64,000 nucleotides of DNA. Source: Apus apus. Lineage: Eukaryota > Chordata > Aves > Apodiformes > Apodidae. The notes beneath the pieces were generated by a model. That model worked only from the letters and a program-made list of their open reading frames with translations. It searched no databases and had not been told where the DNA came from. The stretch covers positions 59,179,966 through 59,243,965 of the forward strand of contig NC_067283.1 of NCBI RefSeq assembly GCF_020740795.1. Direction: 5' to 3'. This document shows positions 1 through 10,140 of the stretch, piece after piece. The first letter of the stretch is position 1. Each line of letters starts with the position of its first letter. The position numbers and the translations under genes are program-made.

Positions 1-684
1 TCTTTTCATCTGCCACCTAATGTATTGAAGCTTTGGTCTGTATACTCTAGGTTTCTAGCTCTTGGTTTTCCATCAAGGACAAGCTAAGCTCCTAACACAC
101 ACTCAGGACACTTTGTTGCAGGGGAAAAATGAAAAGAGAAAGAAGAGGGAACCTTAACACAACTGACAAGAGTAATAAACTAGACTTCTCCATGTCTGCC
201 TAAAGAGTACCGACACAGTCAAGATTCCCTCTTAACAGGCACAAACTTAATTGTCTATCCACTACACATAACAGTTAACAATAAAGAAAAACTTGCCATT
301 TGATGATGGACAAACCACTGAGAGCCAAGAAAAACAACAAGCACAAAATCAGTCTGCTCTGCTCTGTCAGCACTTGAGATAAACACCCAGTCAGAATAAT
401 GGTCCTGAAACCTTAACAGGCTATGCGTACTCATCCTGTACCCACACATACAGGCCTTGTGTACTTAAAGACCATATTTATATTGGGGTATTTTACCAGT
501 AACATCCTCTCAATGTACACTTACTTTCACTACTATTTCAAAGGATTCCAAAAACCACACTACACTGCAATGAGAAATTCTTGCAGTACTTCTATGTACG
601 GGTGAATTGGGATGGGCTGGAGTGATGCAATCACTAAGGGATTTCTTGCTGCTGTTACTAAGTATTTTTTGTGGACTTGGGCAC
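1..684. other. Unassigned non-coding stretch
   Basis: No recognisable exon, repeat family or RNA gene is seen. Short open frames here have no family resemblance and overlap each other on both strands. Confidence 0.5.
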
Positions 685-1018
685 CTGAGGGAGACAGACA
701 ACTCTCTACAACTATCTGAAAGGAGGTTGTAGTGAGGTGGGTGTTGGCCTCTTCTCCCTAGTGATGAAAAGAGGAAATGGAGTCAGGTTGTGCCAGGGGA
801 AGTTCAGACTGGATATTAGAAAAAACTTTTTCACTGAAAGAGTGGTGAGGCATTGGAACAGGTTGCTCAGGAATGTGTAGAGGCACTGTCCCTAGAGGTG
901 TTAAAAAGCAGGTATACTTGGTGCTTTGGGAGATGATTTAGTGGTCATGGCAGTGTAGGGGCTGATGGTTGGACTTGACTATCTTGAAGGTCTTTTCCAA
1001 ACTTAATGATCCTATGAA
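685..1018 (+). mobile_element. CR1 LINE, 5'-truncated 3' end
   Basis: The segment matches the end of CR1 ORF2 and its 3'UTR. It has the characteristic run coding for '..YNYLKGGC..' followed by '[23 protein letters not shown]', then the tail GGTTGGACTTGACTATCTTGAAGGTCTTTTCC and ATGATCCTATGA. Frameshifts are present. CR1 is the dominant bird LINE and usually inserts 5'-truncated, as here. Confidence 0.85.
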
Positions 1019-3335
1019 ACAAGAGAGAGCTAAAATAGCTTATAAAAAGCACTAGGAAAAAGGCAAAGCAATATTTTTTTTTTCCTGTACAATGCTTTGA
1101 TTTTTTTTAATTAAAATTTTGTTTCAAAATTTAAAAAAATTACCTTAAACTTAAAGAACGGTAAAAATTTAGTAGCCTGAAGATAAAATGTTTCATATTG
1201 GGTTGATGTAGATTTTTCTTATTTTATTTCAACTTTCAGCATTTAGTCAAGTTAAATACATTTTTAAATTCCCTCAAAATCAAGCTGTTATTTACATGTC
1301 CCAAGAGTGGCCTTTGATGTCAGAACTTCCCTCAGAGAACTGTGTGAGTCTTACATTAAGTTCTACAATTTCCTTTGCTCTCCCCTATGAGAAAGAGAAA
1401 ATACATAGCTAAATAATACACACACATATATATATATATTCTTTTTAACAGCTGCATTCCCTTTTTCATATCACTTACAGTGCCTTGCTTTGTACTTTGG
1501 ATAATATTTTGGGGGCCAGGCCCAAGGTTTTGTTCCATGGCTATACTGCATCTAACACATCAGTTAAGGGCCCTGATTACAGGTCCCAGACACTATGGCA
1601 ACACAAACAGTAAGCAAAATATTTCTTTTCAACTAACTGGCAGAGGCACCTAAAAGCACTTAGTTCCATAGTAGTCATGCCAGTATGGCAAAGAAACACT
1701 AGAGGTGAAGATTATATAGATGCATTTAATTTCAAATACACAAGGCACAAGCATGTTTTTTGGAGGGAGGAAAACCTCCCAGTGTGTTGCTTGCTGAAGA
1801 GTCTATTTAATTTATGCAAGGGCTGCAAGCAATATGTATGCGCAAATAGAAATGACATTAAATCAGTGAGTGACTACACCACAGGAAATATGGTTCTTAC
1901 AAGCTTTTCTTCATACAGTGATACAGGCTTGTGAACATGGTCACGTCCTCACACTGAAGACTTACATAATCAAAGTATGAAAAGAAAAAAAAAAAAAAAA
2001 TTATTTTAATTTGCATCTTAGCCTACCATCTGAGAGCGAATTATCAAGTTCAAACATTGTATAGTTCTTTCTCAAAAGCATTTTAAACATAAATTGATGT
2101 AACTGCTGGCCTCCCTTCTTAAAAGAGCCTCTTTTTTTTCCAAATTATGCTTAAGGTACAAGAAGTAAGGTACAAGTTATTTTTTTTTTTCCATTTATAA
2201 AGAACTTTCCTTAAATTTATATGAGTCAAGTGCAAACACTGCAGGAGATTCCTATGTGAATTTGATGTACAATTTGATCCTTGCATTGCATGCTGTCTAA
2301 ACACTACTGGACACTAAAGTGGACATACACTTCAGCAGTTACAAATTATGAGCTATTTAAAAAGATATGACTGTGATCCAGAGAGGTACAAAAGCACTCA
2401 AAACCAGCATTTTGTTTAGGGAGGGATGAATTGGGGTAGGGCCTGTAGAAATCATAAATTGAAAAATAAGTGGCTCATCACTAAAGGATTAAAAAAATGG
2501 CCACTGCCATTTTAAAAATAAATGAACTGTATACATTCTATAAACAGTCATGCTATTTTAAGCCTGAGATTATGAAAGTATATAGGTATCTCTCCATTTT
2601 ACCCCCAAATTTTCACAGCACTACAGGAAAAAAAAAAAACAAAACACCAAAACAAACAAAGCATGCTACTTCATTATACCAGTTAATAAAACAGTGTGAA
2701 AGCTCAGCAAAAGTCAGTGAGAAGAACCCCATATCATGTGCTTCTCTTCAGGCTGGGGGTTGGTTTTGCCTCTCCCCTTCTTTTCTTTTTAAATAAAAAT
2801 AAGCAGTTACCCAATCCTCTGGAAAAGCTAAAATCATTTCTCCCCCTAAACCTGCTCATGTTAGACCCTGCAAAACATAATTAGGGAAACTGCTTGCCAA
2901 CAGCATCTACTGGAAGATTCAAAGCTGTCAACGTTTAAAATACACGTGACAAGTGTAGCACGCTCAGCTTCCCCAGGAAGAATTTCACCCAGGTACAAGA
3001 GCTTTTACCGAGAACTGAATAAATACTTGCAACCGCTGCTGATTTTGAGGGATGGGGAGAGTGTATTTGGGCGTATTTGCTTTCAAACCAGCTACCCGGT
3101 GTCGCAGATTAATTCACAGGACTTTGTCTCGTCCTGTTTTTCACTCTAGATCACTTACATGGCTTTTAAACCTGAGTGTTTAAAACTGCAGTTCGTCAAT
3201 AATTTCCCACAACTGATACTGGTTTTCACAGAGGACGCCATATAGGAACGGTTGTCGAAGACAAACCCCCTTCAGCTAACTTTTGGACGTTATTTTAAAA
3301 AAAGGCAAATCGTCTTTACCTATCAACCTCCATAA
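1019..3335. other. AT-rich unassigned stretch with simple repeats
   Basis: This 2.3-kb stretch holds a short CA/TA dinucleotide run (about 1417-1440) and poly-A/T runs (near 1072, 1985, 2185 and 2629). No exon or repeat family could be recognised. It abuts the CpG-rich segment that follows. Confidence 0.5.
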
Positions 3336-3339
3336 AAGG

Positions 3340-4480
3340 GGACCGCTTGCCCTGCACAGGAACGCGAAGAAGCAGCTGCAGCGGCTGAGGGTTTGTTACT
3401 GTATCTAGTTAACAGCAGAACACACGGTGTGTACGCAAGGTGGATTTCTCCTAGATCTTGCGGAAGACGCTCGCAGGCAGAGCCGGGCTTGCCAGCCGCC
3501 CACAGCCAGCCACCAGCATCGCCCATCCATCACTGCCGCTGCAGTGCCGCCAGCAGGCGAGAAACAGCCCCCTCGCCCCGCACAAGTTGCGGCGACGCAT
3601 CCTCTCCCCGATGGCGGGGGAGTTGCGGCTGCCGTGGCCTATCCGGATGGACAGACAAAGAAGAGTAGCTCTGCACCAAGCCCCTCTCCCTGCCTGTCCC
3701 CTCCCCGGGTCTCTCGCTGGAGCACAAGAGGGACGCAAAATGGAGAAGACACCAAGGGATTAACCCTGAGGAGGGAAGTCGCTGCTGCTGCCGCCTCGCC
3801 CGCAGCCTCCCGCAGACGTTACATAACTGGCAGCGCGCACCGCGGCACCAGAGGACGCCCGCCCTATCCCCTTGCGTCTTCGTTAACTGAATAGTAATCA
3901 ATTAGCCAGCGCTAAAAAAGGGGGAGAAGGCAAGAAACACACACCCCACCCTCCAAAAAAGAGGGGATTGTCTCGCCCGCCCCGCAAGAGATGCCCACTC
4001 ACCGCCGGTTCTCGAGGGGCGGCAGTTCCCACCAGCCCAACCTGACAGTCGCCTGCGCTCCACAGCTATCGGGAAACCCGTGTCAAGCCGGCTCGGCGGC
4101 TCCGGCAGGCACCGCCCACACTGCCCTGGCATTGGCGAACACCCGGCACCGCCTACCTGCTCCTCCGTCGCTCGCCTCCATAGGCCGGGCGGGCTGTCAG
4201 GCGGGCGGCCGCTCCCGCCCCCCGCGGAGCCTGAGCTAATGAATTACCGCAGGGGCAGCTGCTGCCTTCGCTGCCTTAAATGGGTGGTTACGGCCGGTAG
4301 TGCCTGTGCCCGCTCTCCTCTGTCTGCTGCTTGGCAGCAGGTGAGCTGGGGCAGGTGGAGGGGAGGCCGCGCACTCTGATTCTTATCAGGAGTTGGGAAC
4401 GACGCGGTGCGACGCGGGGCGAGCCAGTGGTTCCCCAGCCCTGGCTGGTGGGGCAGTCGAGGCCAGGTGCAGCAGCCTCT
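3340..4480. promoter_or_regulatory. CpG island, probable promoter of an unidentified gene
   Basis: Base composition changes abruptly from AT-rich to strongly GC- and CpG-rich, with many CG dinucleotides, and then reverts. All reading frames stay open for 60-155 codons, as expected from GC bias rather than coding. Candidate splice donors exist on both sides: CAG|gtgagc at 4340/4341 on the + strand, and ATAG|gtaaag near 3320 on the - strand. The region could therefore be a bidirectional promoter with non-coding first exons. No known first exon was recognised, and neither the BRD9 nor the TRIP13 N-terminus is encoded here. Confidence 0.7.
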
Positions 4481-5707
4481 GCCATCCTCAGGCATCACCT
4501 CTTTCCGACAAAGAAGCAGAAATGAAGGGGTGCGACAGTCCTCTGTGTTCTGGCAGGTTTGGGTCTGGATTGCTGCTTGACTGTGCTTTAAGTGGTGGTT
4601 GTTGGTATAAAGTAAATAAAAATAAAGTAAAAGACTGGGCTGTGCAATGCAGTAGGTGTTCCACGAAATCTCAAGTTCCCTCAGCTTGCCACTTGCCTAG
4701 GAGCAGAGGAGAGCAGCAGTCACTAACCTAATCTGAAGTAATTGCATCCAAAATCTTAGAGCACAGACACAGCTCAGGAGTCAGTGGAAATCTCATGAGC
4801 TGTTGTGCATCCTTGTTCACGAATTTATAATGACTCCAGTGACCTGGCTGAGCTTAGTGGACCGTAACTTGATATAGATGCTGTACTGGAATCTGCTGGC
4901 AGAGGTGAGGGAGAAAAGGAAAAAGATCTAGTTAATGTGCAGCAGAGACTCAGTTTTTCAAATGCAAGACAGGCATTAGAAGGACAGCCAACTTGCAAAA
5001 TAGTAATTTACTTATGCTTGTCTTAAGATGCACAATAGTAGTTTCTAAACTATGATAAAACTAGTTTATAAACTCTTATTTCGGTACCTTAAGGCAAGTA
5101 TTTAAATGACACAGAATGTCATAATGACAGAATGTCATAAAACCCCTTCATATTAGGGTTGAGTTTACACTACAGATGAAGCTTTTGTGGTAGAGTATGG
5201 CACATGCATTTATAATCACTTGTGAGAGCACAAACCAAAATCATATGGTACTTTTTTTCCAAGTTTTCTCCTTTACCATTCAGATACAAGAAGTCTAAAG
5301 GATGCTTGAGCTGGCTGAAGGGTTGAGAAGAGTACCTACCATACAGCTGAGAAACAGATTAAGACATGTACAGCTTTAAATCAGAGCCTAGTTTTGAAGG
5401 CAAAAATTAGTGAAACATAGATTAACATGAAACAAGGTATGGTAAATAGCCCAGTGGAAACTGTTCTCCTAATGTTTAATATGGGACTGGTTCTACATTA
5501 TTTCAATTATTGCCAGCATGCTAAACAGTTTAAAATATAATTTTCTGTTTCTCTAATAGACCTTCTGACACAAACCACACAATCAATATTGGAAAACATG
5601 CAAAATCAGAATTACCTAAGTTTGATTCTGTGATAGAATTCAGACAAATTTCACAATTTATTTGTACCTTTTTTTTTTTTTTTAAGAAAAAAGGAAGAAG
5701 CAGACTT
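4481..5707. other. Unassigned non-coding stretch
   Basis: AT-rich sequence downstream of the CpG island. No exon or repeat family was recognised. A poly-T run lies immediately before the CR1 copy. Confidence 0.5.
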
Positions 5708-6405
5708 CATAGAATCATAGAATGGTTTGGATTGACATTTCAAGGTCCTCTAGTCTGACACCTCCCTCCCCTTCAGCGAGCGGGGCATTGCTCAGAACCC
5801 CATCTAATCTGATCTTGAATATTTCCAGGGATGGGGCCTCCACCATTATTCTGGGCAACCTGTTCCAGTGTTTCACCACCCTCATTGTAAAACATTTCTT
5901 CCATATATCTGTTCTAAATCTACCCTCTTTTAGTTTAAAACCATTACTCTTTGTACTGTCTCAATAGGCCTTACTAAAAAGTCTGTTGCTGTCTTTCTTA
6001 TAAGACCTCTGAGTATTGAAAGGTCCAATAATGTCTCCCTGGAGCCTTCTCTCCTCCAGGCTGAACAAACCCAACTCTCTCAGCCTTTTCTTAAAGGAGA
6101 CATGTTCTATCCCTCTGATCATGTTGTGGCTCTCCTCTGGACCTGCTCCAACAGGACTATGTCTGTCCTGTGCTGAAGACTCCAGAGTCGAATGCAGAAC
6201 TCCAGGTGGAGTCTCATCAGAGCTGACTAGAGGGGCAGATTCAGCTACCTCAACCTTCTGGCTTTTTGTGCAGCTCAGGATATGGCTGATTTTCTGGGCT
6301 GTGAGTGCACATTACCAGCTTATGTCACGTTTTCATACATCAGTATCCCCAAGTACTTTTCTGCAGGGCTACTCCCTTCATCCCCCAGCCTGTACTGGTA
6401 ATAAA
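5708..6405 (-). mobile_element. CR1 LINE fragment (reverse orientation)
   Basis: It begins on the + strand with TCATAGAATCATAGAATGG, the reverse complement of a CR1 3' terminus, and continues through reverse-complemented CR1 ORF2 C-terminal sequence such as CTGAACAAACCCAACTCTCTCAGCC. It fades out near the motif CATCCCCCAGCCTGTACTGG. It is 5'-truncated and full of stops. Confidence 0.88.
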
Positions 6406-6748
6406 GGAGAAAGGATCCACACTGCAGTGGCTGGCTCTTGTTTTCACTCACTCCAGTCTCTCCAGTTGATGACACTGCTGATATGCAGGTCCCATTATCC
6501 ATGGTCTGGCTCCAGTTGCTGATACTTAGACCTCCATATGATCAAATCCACACAGAAGACAGAATCCTTTCATGCATGAAAATAGTTAAAAATGGAATTA
6601 AAGAAAGCAGGACAGCTGGTGATAAGCATGTGCAGGGCATGGCTGAGCAAGCATACTGACCAACAACCTGTTTATATGAGTGACCCCTTTTGTCTTCTTA
6701 GCCCTCTATTTATCCACACTTGTTCTCTGAGCCACCATTCAACTTCCC
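6406..6748. other. Unassigned stretch between two CR1 copies
   Basis: No feature recognised. It separates a - strand CR1 from a + strand CR1. Confidence 0.4.
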
Positions 6749-8140
6749 AGGTGTCTGCTGGAAATGCAACACAGCAGAGAGGGAACAATTCCAGAGGTTC
6801 CTGGAGTGTGTGTAAGACAACTTCCTGACACAGCTGGTGAAGGAGCCAACTAGGGAAAGTGCCCTGGTGGACCTGCTGCTTGTTAACAGGGAAGGCCTTG
6901 TGGGGGACGTTAAGGTTGGAAGTTGTCTGGGGCAGCGTGATCATGAAATGATAGAGTTCTCAATTCTTGGAGAAGCAAGAGAGGGAGCCAGCAGAACTGC
7001 CACCTTAGAATTCTGAAGGGCAGACTTTGGCCTGTTTCAGAGCATGGTTGACAGTGTCCCTTGGGAAACAGACTTGAAGGACAAAGGAGCCCAGGAATGC
7101 TTCAAGGAGGAACTCTTAAAGGCACAGGAGCAGGCCATCCCCAGGACCCAAAAGATGAGCTCACGGGGAAGAAGACCAGCCTGGCTTAAATAGAGAGCTT
7201 TGGCTGGACCTCAGGAACAAAAGGCACCTTTATGGCCTTTGGAAAAAGGGGTTGGCAATCTATGAGGAATATCAAGAGGTAGTGAAGCTATGCAGGGGGA
7301 AAATTAGAAGGGCCAAGGCTCAAGCAGAACTCAGCTTAGCCACTGCAGTTAAAGATAACAAGAAGAGGATTTTTCAGAATATCAATAGAAAAAGAAAGAC
7401 TATGTAGGCCTGCTGATGAATGAGGTGGGCACCCTAGTGATGGAAGACACATAGAAGACAAAAGTTACTGAATGCCTTCTTTGCTTTGATCTTTACTGCT
7501 AAAGCTGTCCCTGGTGAATCCCAGACCCTGGAGGCAAGGGGAAAGGTCTAGACAGAGGAAGACTTTCTTTCAGTAGAGGAGGACTGGGTTAAAGACCGCT
7601 TGGCCAGACTGGACATCTGTAAGTCCATCAGTCCTGATGGGATGCACCTGTGAGTCCTTATAGAGCTGGCAGATGTTATTGCTGGGCCACTCTCCATCAT
7701 CTTTGAGTGGTTCTGGACAACAGGAGTGGTGCCTGAGGGCTGGAGGAAGGCAAATATCACTCCAGTCTTCAAAAAGGGCAAGAAGAAGGACCCAAGGAAC
7801 TACAGGCTGGTTAGTTTCACCTCGGTCGCTGGGAAGGTGAGGGAGTGACTCCTTCTGGATGTCATGTCTAAATATGTTGAAGAACAGGAAGTTATTAGGA
7901 GTGGTCAACACGGATTTGCCAAGGGGAAATCATGCTTGACCAACCTGATTGCCTTCTGTGATGACATAACTGATTGGCTGGATGAAGGGAGAGCAGCAAG
8001 TGTCATCTACCATGACTTCAGAAGACTTTTGACACTGTCTCCCATACCATCCTCATTAGGAAACTGAGGTAGTGTGGGCTAGATGAGTGGACAGTGAGGT
8101 GGATTGAGAGCTGGCTGTGTGACAGAAAATTCAATTTAAC
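6749..8140 (+). mobile_element. CR1 LINE, endonuclease C-terminus to mid reverse transcriptase, degenerate
   Basis: Broken reading frames carry CR1 ORF2 landmarks in order. First comes the linker after the endonuclease ('LVKEPTRESALVDLLLVNRE' near 6830-6890). Then comes the pre-RT region, and then RT segments resembling 'SPDGMHL', 'GQHGFAKGKSCLTNLIAFCDDITDWLDEGRA' near 7895-8010. Several stops and frameshifts make it inactive. The 3' half of ORF2 and the CR1 tail are missing, which is unusual because CR1 normally loses its 5' end. A later deletion or replacement by the adjoining LTR is likely. Confidence 0.85.
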
Positions 8141-8199
8141 TAAATTTATTAAGCAGTGCTGCATCTCATCCCCCTCAGTCTGAGAACTAATGTTAACCA

Positions 8200-8869
8200 T
8201 AATGTTTTCCAACTCTAGTGGGACTGGCTTAGTGTAGCACCATGGAGGAGCAGATATCCACCTGCAGCCCGTGGAGTATCCCACAGTGGAGCAAGTGGAT
8301 CTGCCCCAAAGGAGGCTGACATGACTTGTGACTCCACGGGGGGACCCACACTAGAGCCATCTATTCCTGAAGGACTGCACTCCATGGAAAAGACCCATAC
8401 TGGAGCAGTTCTTGAAGAGCTGCAGCCCATGTGAAGGACTCACAATCGAGAAGTCTGTAAAGGACAGCCTTCCATGGGAGGGACCCCATGCTGGAGCAGG
8501 GGAAGAGTGTGAGGAGGAAGGAGTGGCAGAGGCAAAGCGTTATAAACTGACTGCAACCCCTGTTCCCTGTCCCCCTAAAGTGCGCAGGGGGAGGAGATAG
8601 AGAAGTTTGGAGTGAATTTGAGCCCAGGAAGAAGGGGTGAGTAGAGGGAAGGTGTTTAGATTGATTCTTATTTCTCACTACCCTACTGTGTTTAATTGGT
8701 AATAAATCAGTTTCCCCAAGTTAAATCTGTTTTGCCTGTGACAGTAATTGCTGAGTGATGACCCTGTACTTGTCTCGACCCCTGAGCCTTTTGTCATATA
8801 TCCTGTTGAGAAGGGGGATGTTAGAGTGACTTGGTGGACACCTGGCAGTGAGCCAAGTTCAACCCAGCA
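8200..8869 (+). mobile_element. Avian ERV LTR (solo-like), family with repeated 'tggagcag' modules
   Basis: The segment has the look of a common bird LTR: repeated short modules of the type 'gaagagctgcagcccatgtgaaggac', then GTAATAAATCAGTTTCCCCAAGTTAAATCTGTTTTGCC as polyadenylation/R-U5 region, ending near CCCAGCA. The left boundary is approximate. A related but divergent LTR lies at 9500-10140 in the same orientation. Confidence 0.7.
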
Positions 8870-9105
8870 TATTACCATACTGCCTTAATAATGTAATGTA
8901 ACTTTGGATTCATCTTAATCCTGTGTGCAAATTAACCCCTTTCATATTTTAAAGTGGGAGATTGGAAGCTGTTCTTTGTCTCCATCTATTTTAATTTCTG
9001 ACTTAAGAACACTATTATGTGCTTGGACACTTATTAAAAAATAAAATAATGTGAATGCCAACATACATGTGTGTCATGGATTTCTGCAGCACTCAATACA
9101 CTTAC

Positions 9106-9295
9106 TTTACATGATAGCAGTACACTGGTAGAATAAATTCCCCAGAGCTCCCAGAAGCTTTCTCTCATCCCAGCACAAAGAATGATTTTCCTCAGTCCAG
9201 AAAACAATCTCTTCAGTTTTACATTGATAAGACTGTAGTCCCCTGCCATAGAAAAGGATCTCACAGCAAATCCACACAACGGGGCGCAGCAAATC
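9106..9295 (-). other. Exon-like segment of unknown gene (two frames open)
   Basis: On the - strand an acceptor (TTTGTTTACTGTCAG|G at 9296/9295) and a strong donor (AAA|GTAAGT, exon end at 9106) bound 190 bp. One frame is open throughout (1 + 63 codons). A second frame is open until four bases before the donor. The predicted peptides match nothing I recognise. It lies between two LTRs, so it may be ERV-derived, a stray host exon or chance. Confidence 0.25.
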
Positions 9296-9499
9296 CTGAC
9301 AGTAAACAAACACTTACTTTGCTCAGTCTCTTCTAGAAGTCTACCTATTCTCTCACAAAAAACAAGGATCTGTGCCCATCCTTTCTGTCCCGGACCACAG
9401 CTGTTGTTTTGGGTTCAGTTGTCCTTGAGAAGCAAGTCTGTTTTAGTTCGTTAGCTGGGGATAATCAGGATAGGCCTTCACTGGCTTAAAAGGCATTTT

Positions 9500-10140
9500 A
9501 TTTAGACTTATGTGGGGAAGAAAAGAACAGTTTCCCACAGCAGTGGACTCTGATTTTCTGCCAGTGGACTCTGATTATGCAGCTTTGGAAGACCCCAGCA
9601 CCAAGGGAGTTGCAGCCCATGACTCTGTGGGAAGCCCAGGCTGGAGCAGCTCTGCACCTCATGGGAAGGACTCATGAAGGAGAGGTTGGTGGAGGACTCT
9701 CTCCCGTGGGAAGGACCCCGTGGGGAAGCAGGGCAGGACTGTAAGGAATCCTTCTTCCTGAGGAGGAAGGAGCAGCAGGAACCACCAGCCTGTGAAGTGA
9801 CTCTAAACCCCATCCCCATCCCCCTGTGCCGCTGGGGGGAAGGAGGGCGAGAAACCGGGAACAAAGGGATTTGGGTCCGGGAAGAAGAGAGAAGTGGGGT
9901 AACATATGCAAGCCCTGCTCCGTGTGTTGTCTGTGTCCTGTGTGTGTGTGATTAGTGTGAAATTATTTAATTTTCTTTATTCCCCAAGTTGAGTCTATTT
10001 TGCCCAGGATCTTAATTGGTGAAGAACCCTCCTTGTTTCAACCAATGAGCTTTGTCCTCATCCCACAGTGGGGAGGGGGGCAGGGAGTTGAGTGAGTAGC
10101 CGTTTGGCTGTTTCTTTGTTGTTGTGTTGGGCCCAAACCA
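9500..10140 (+). mobile_element. Avian ERV LTR (solo-like), related to the LTR at 8200-8869
   Basis: It shares modules with the preceding LTR (GGGAAGGACCCCGTG, CTGAGGAGGAAGGAGCAGC, CCCCAAGTTGAGTCTATTTTGCCC, TAATTGGTGA) but is too divergent to be the partner LTR of one provirus. Both ends are approximate, with the right end near GGGCCCAAACCACC. Confidence 0.65.

Noticed and set aside
3427..3894. 155-codon open frame in the CpG-rich region, with overlapping frames of about 100 codons on both strands
   Set aside because: All frames are open because GC-rich sequence has few stops. The peptides are low-complexity and match no family.
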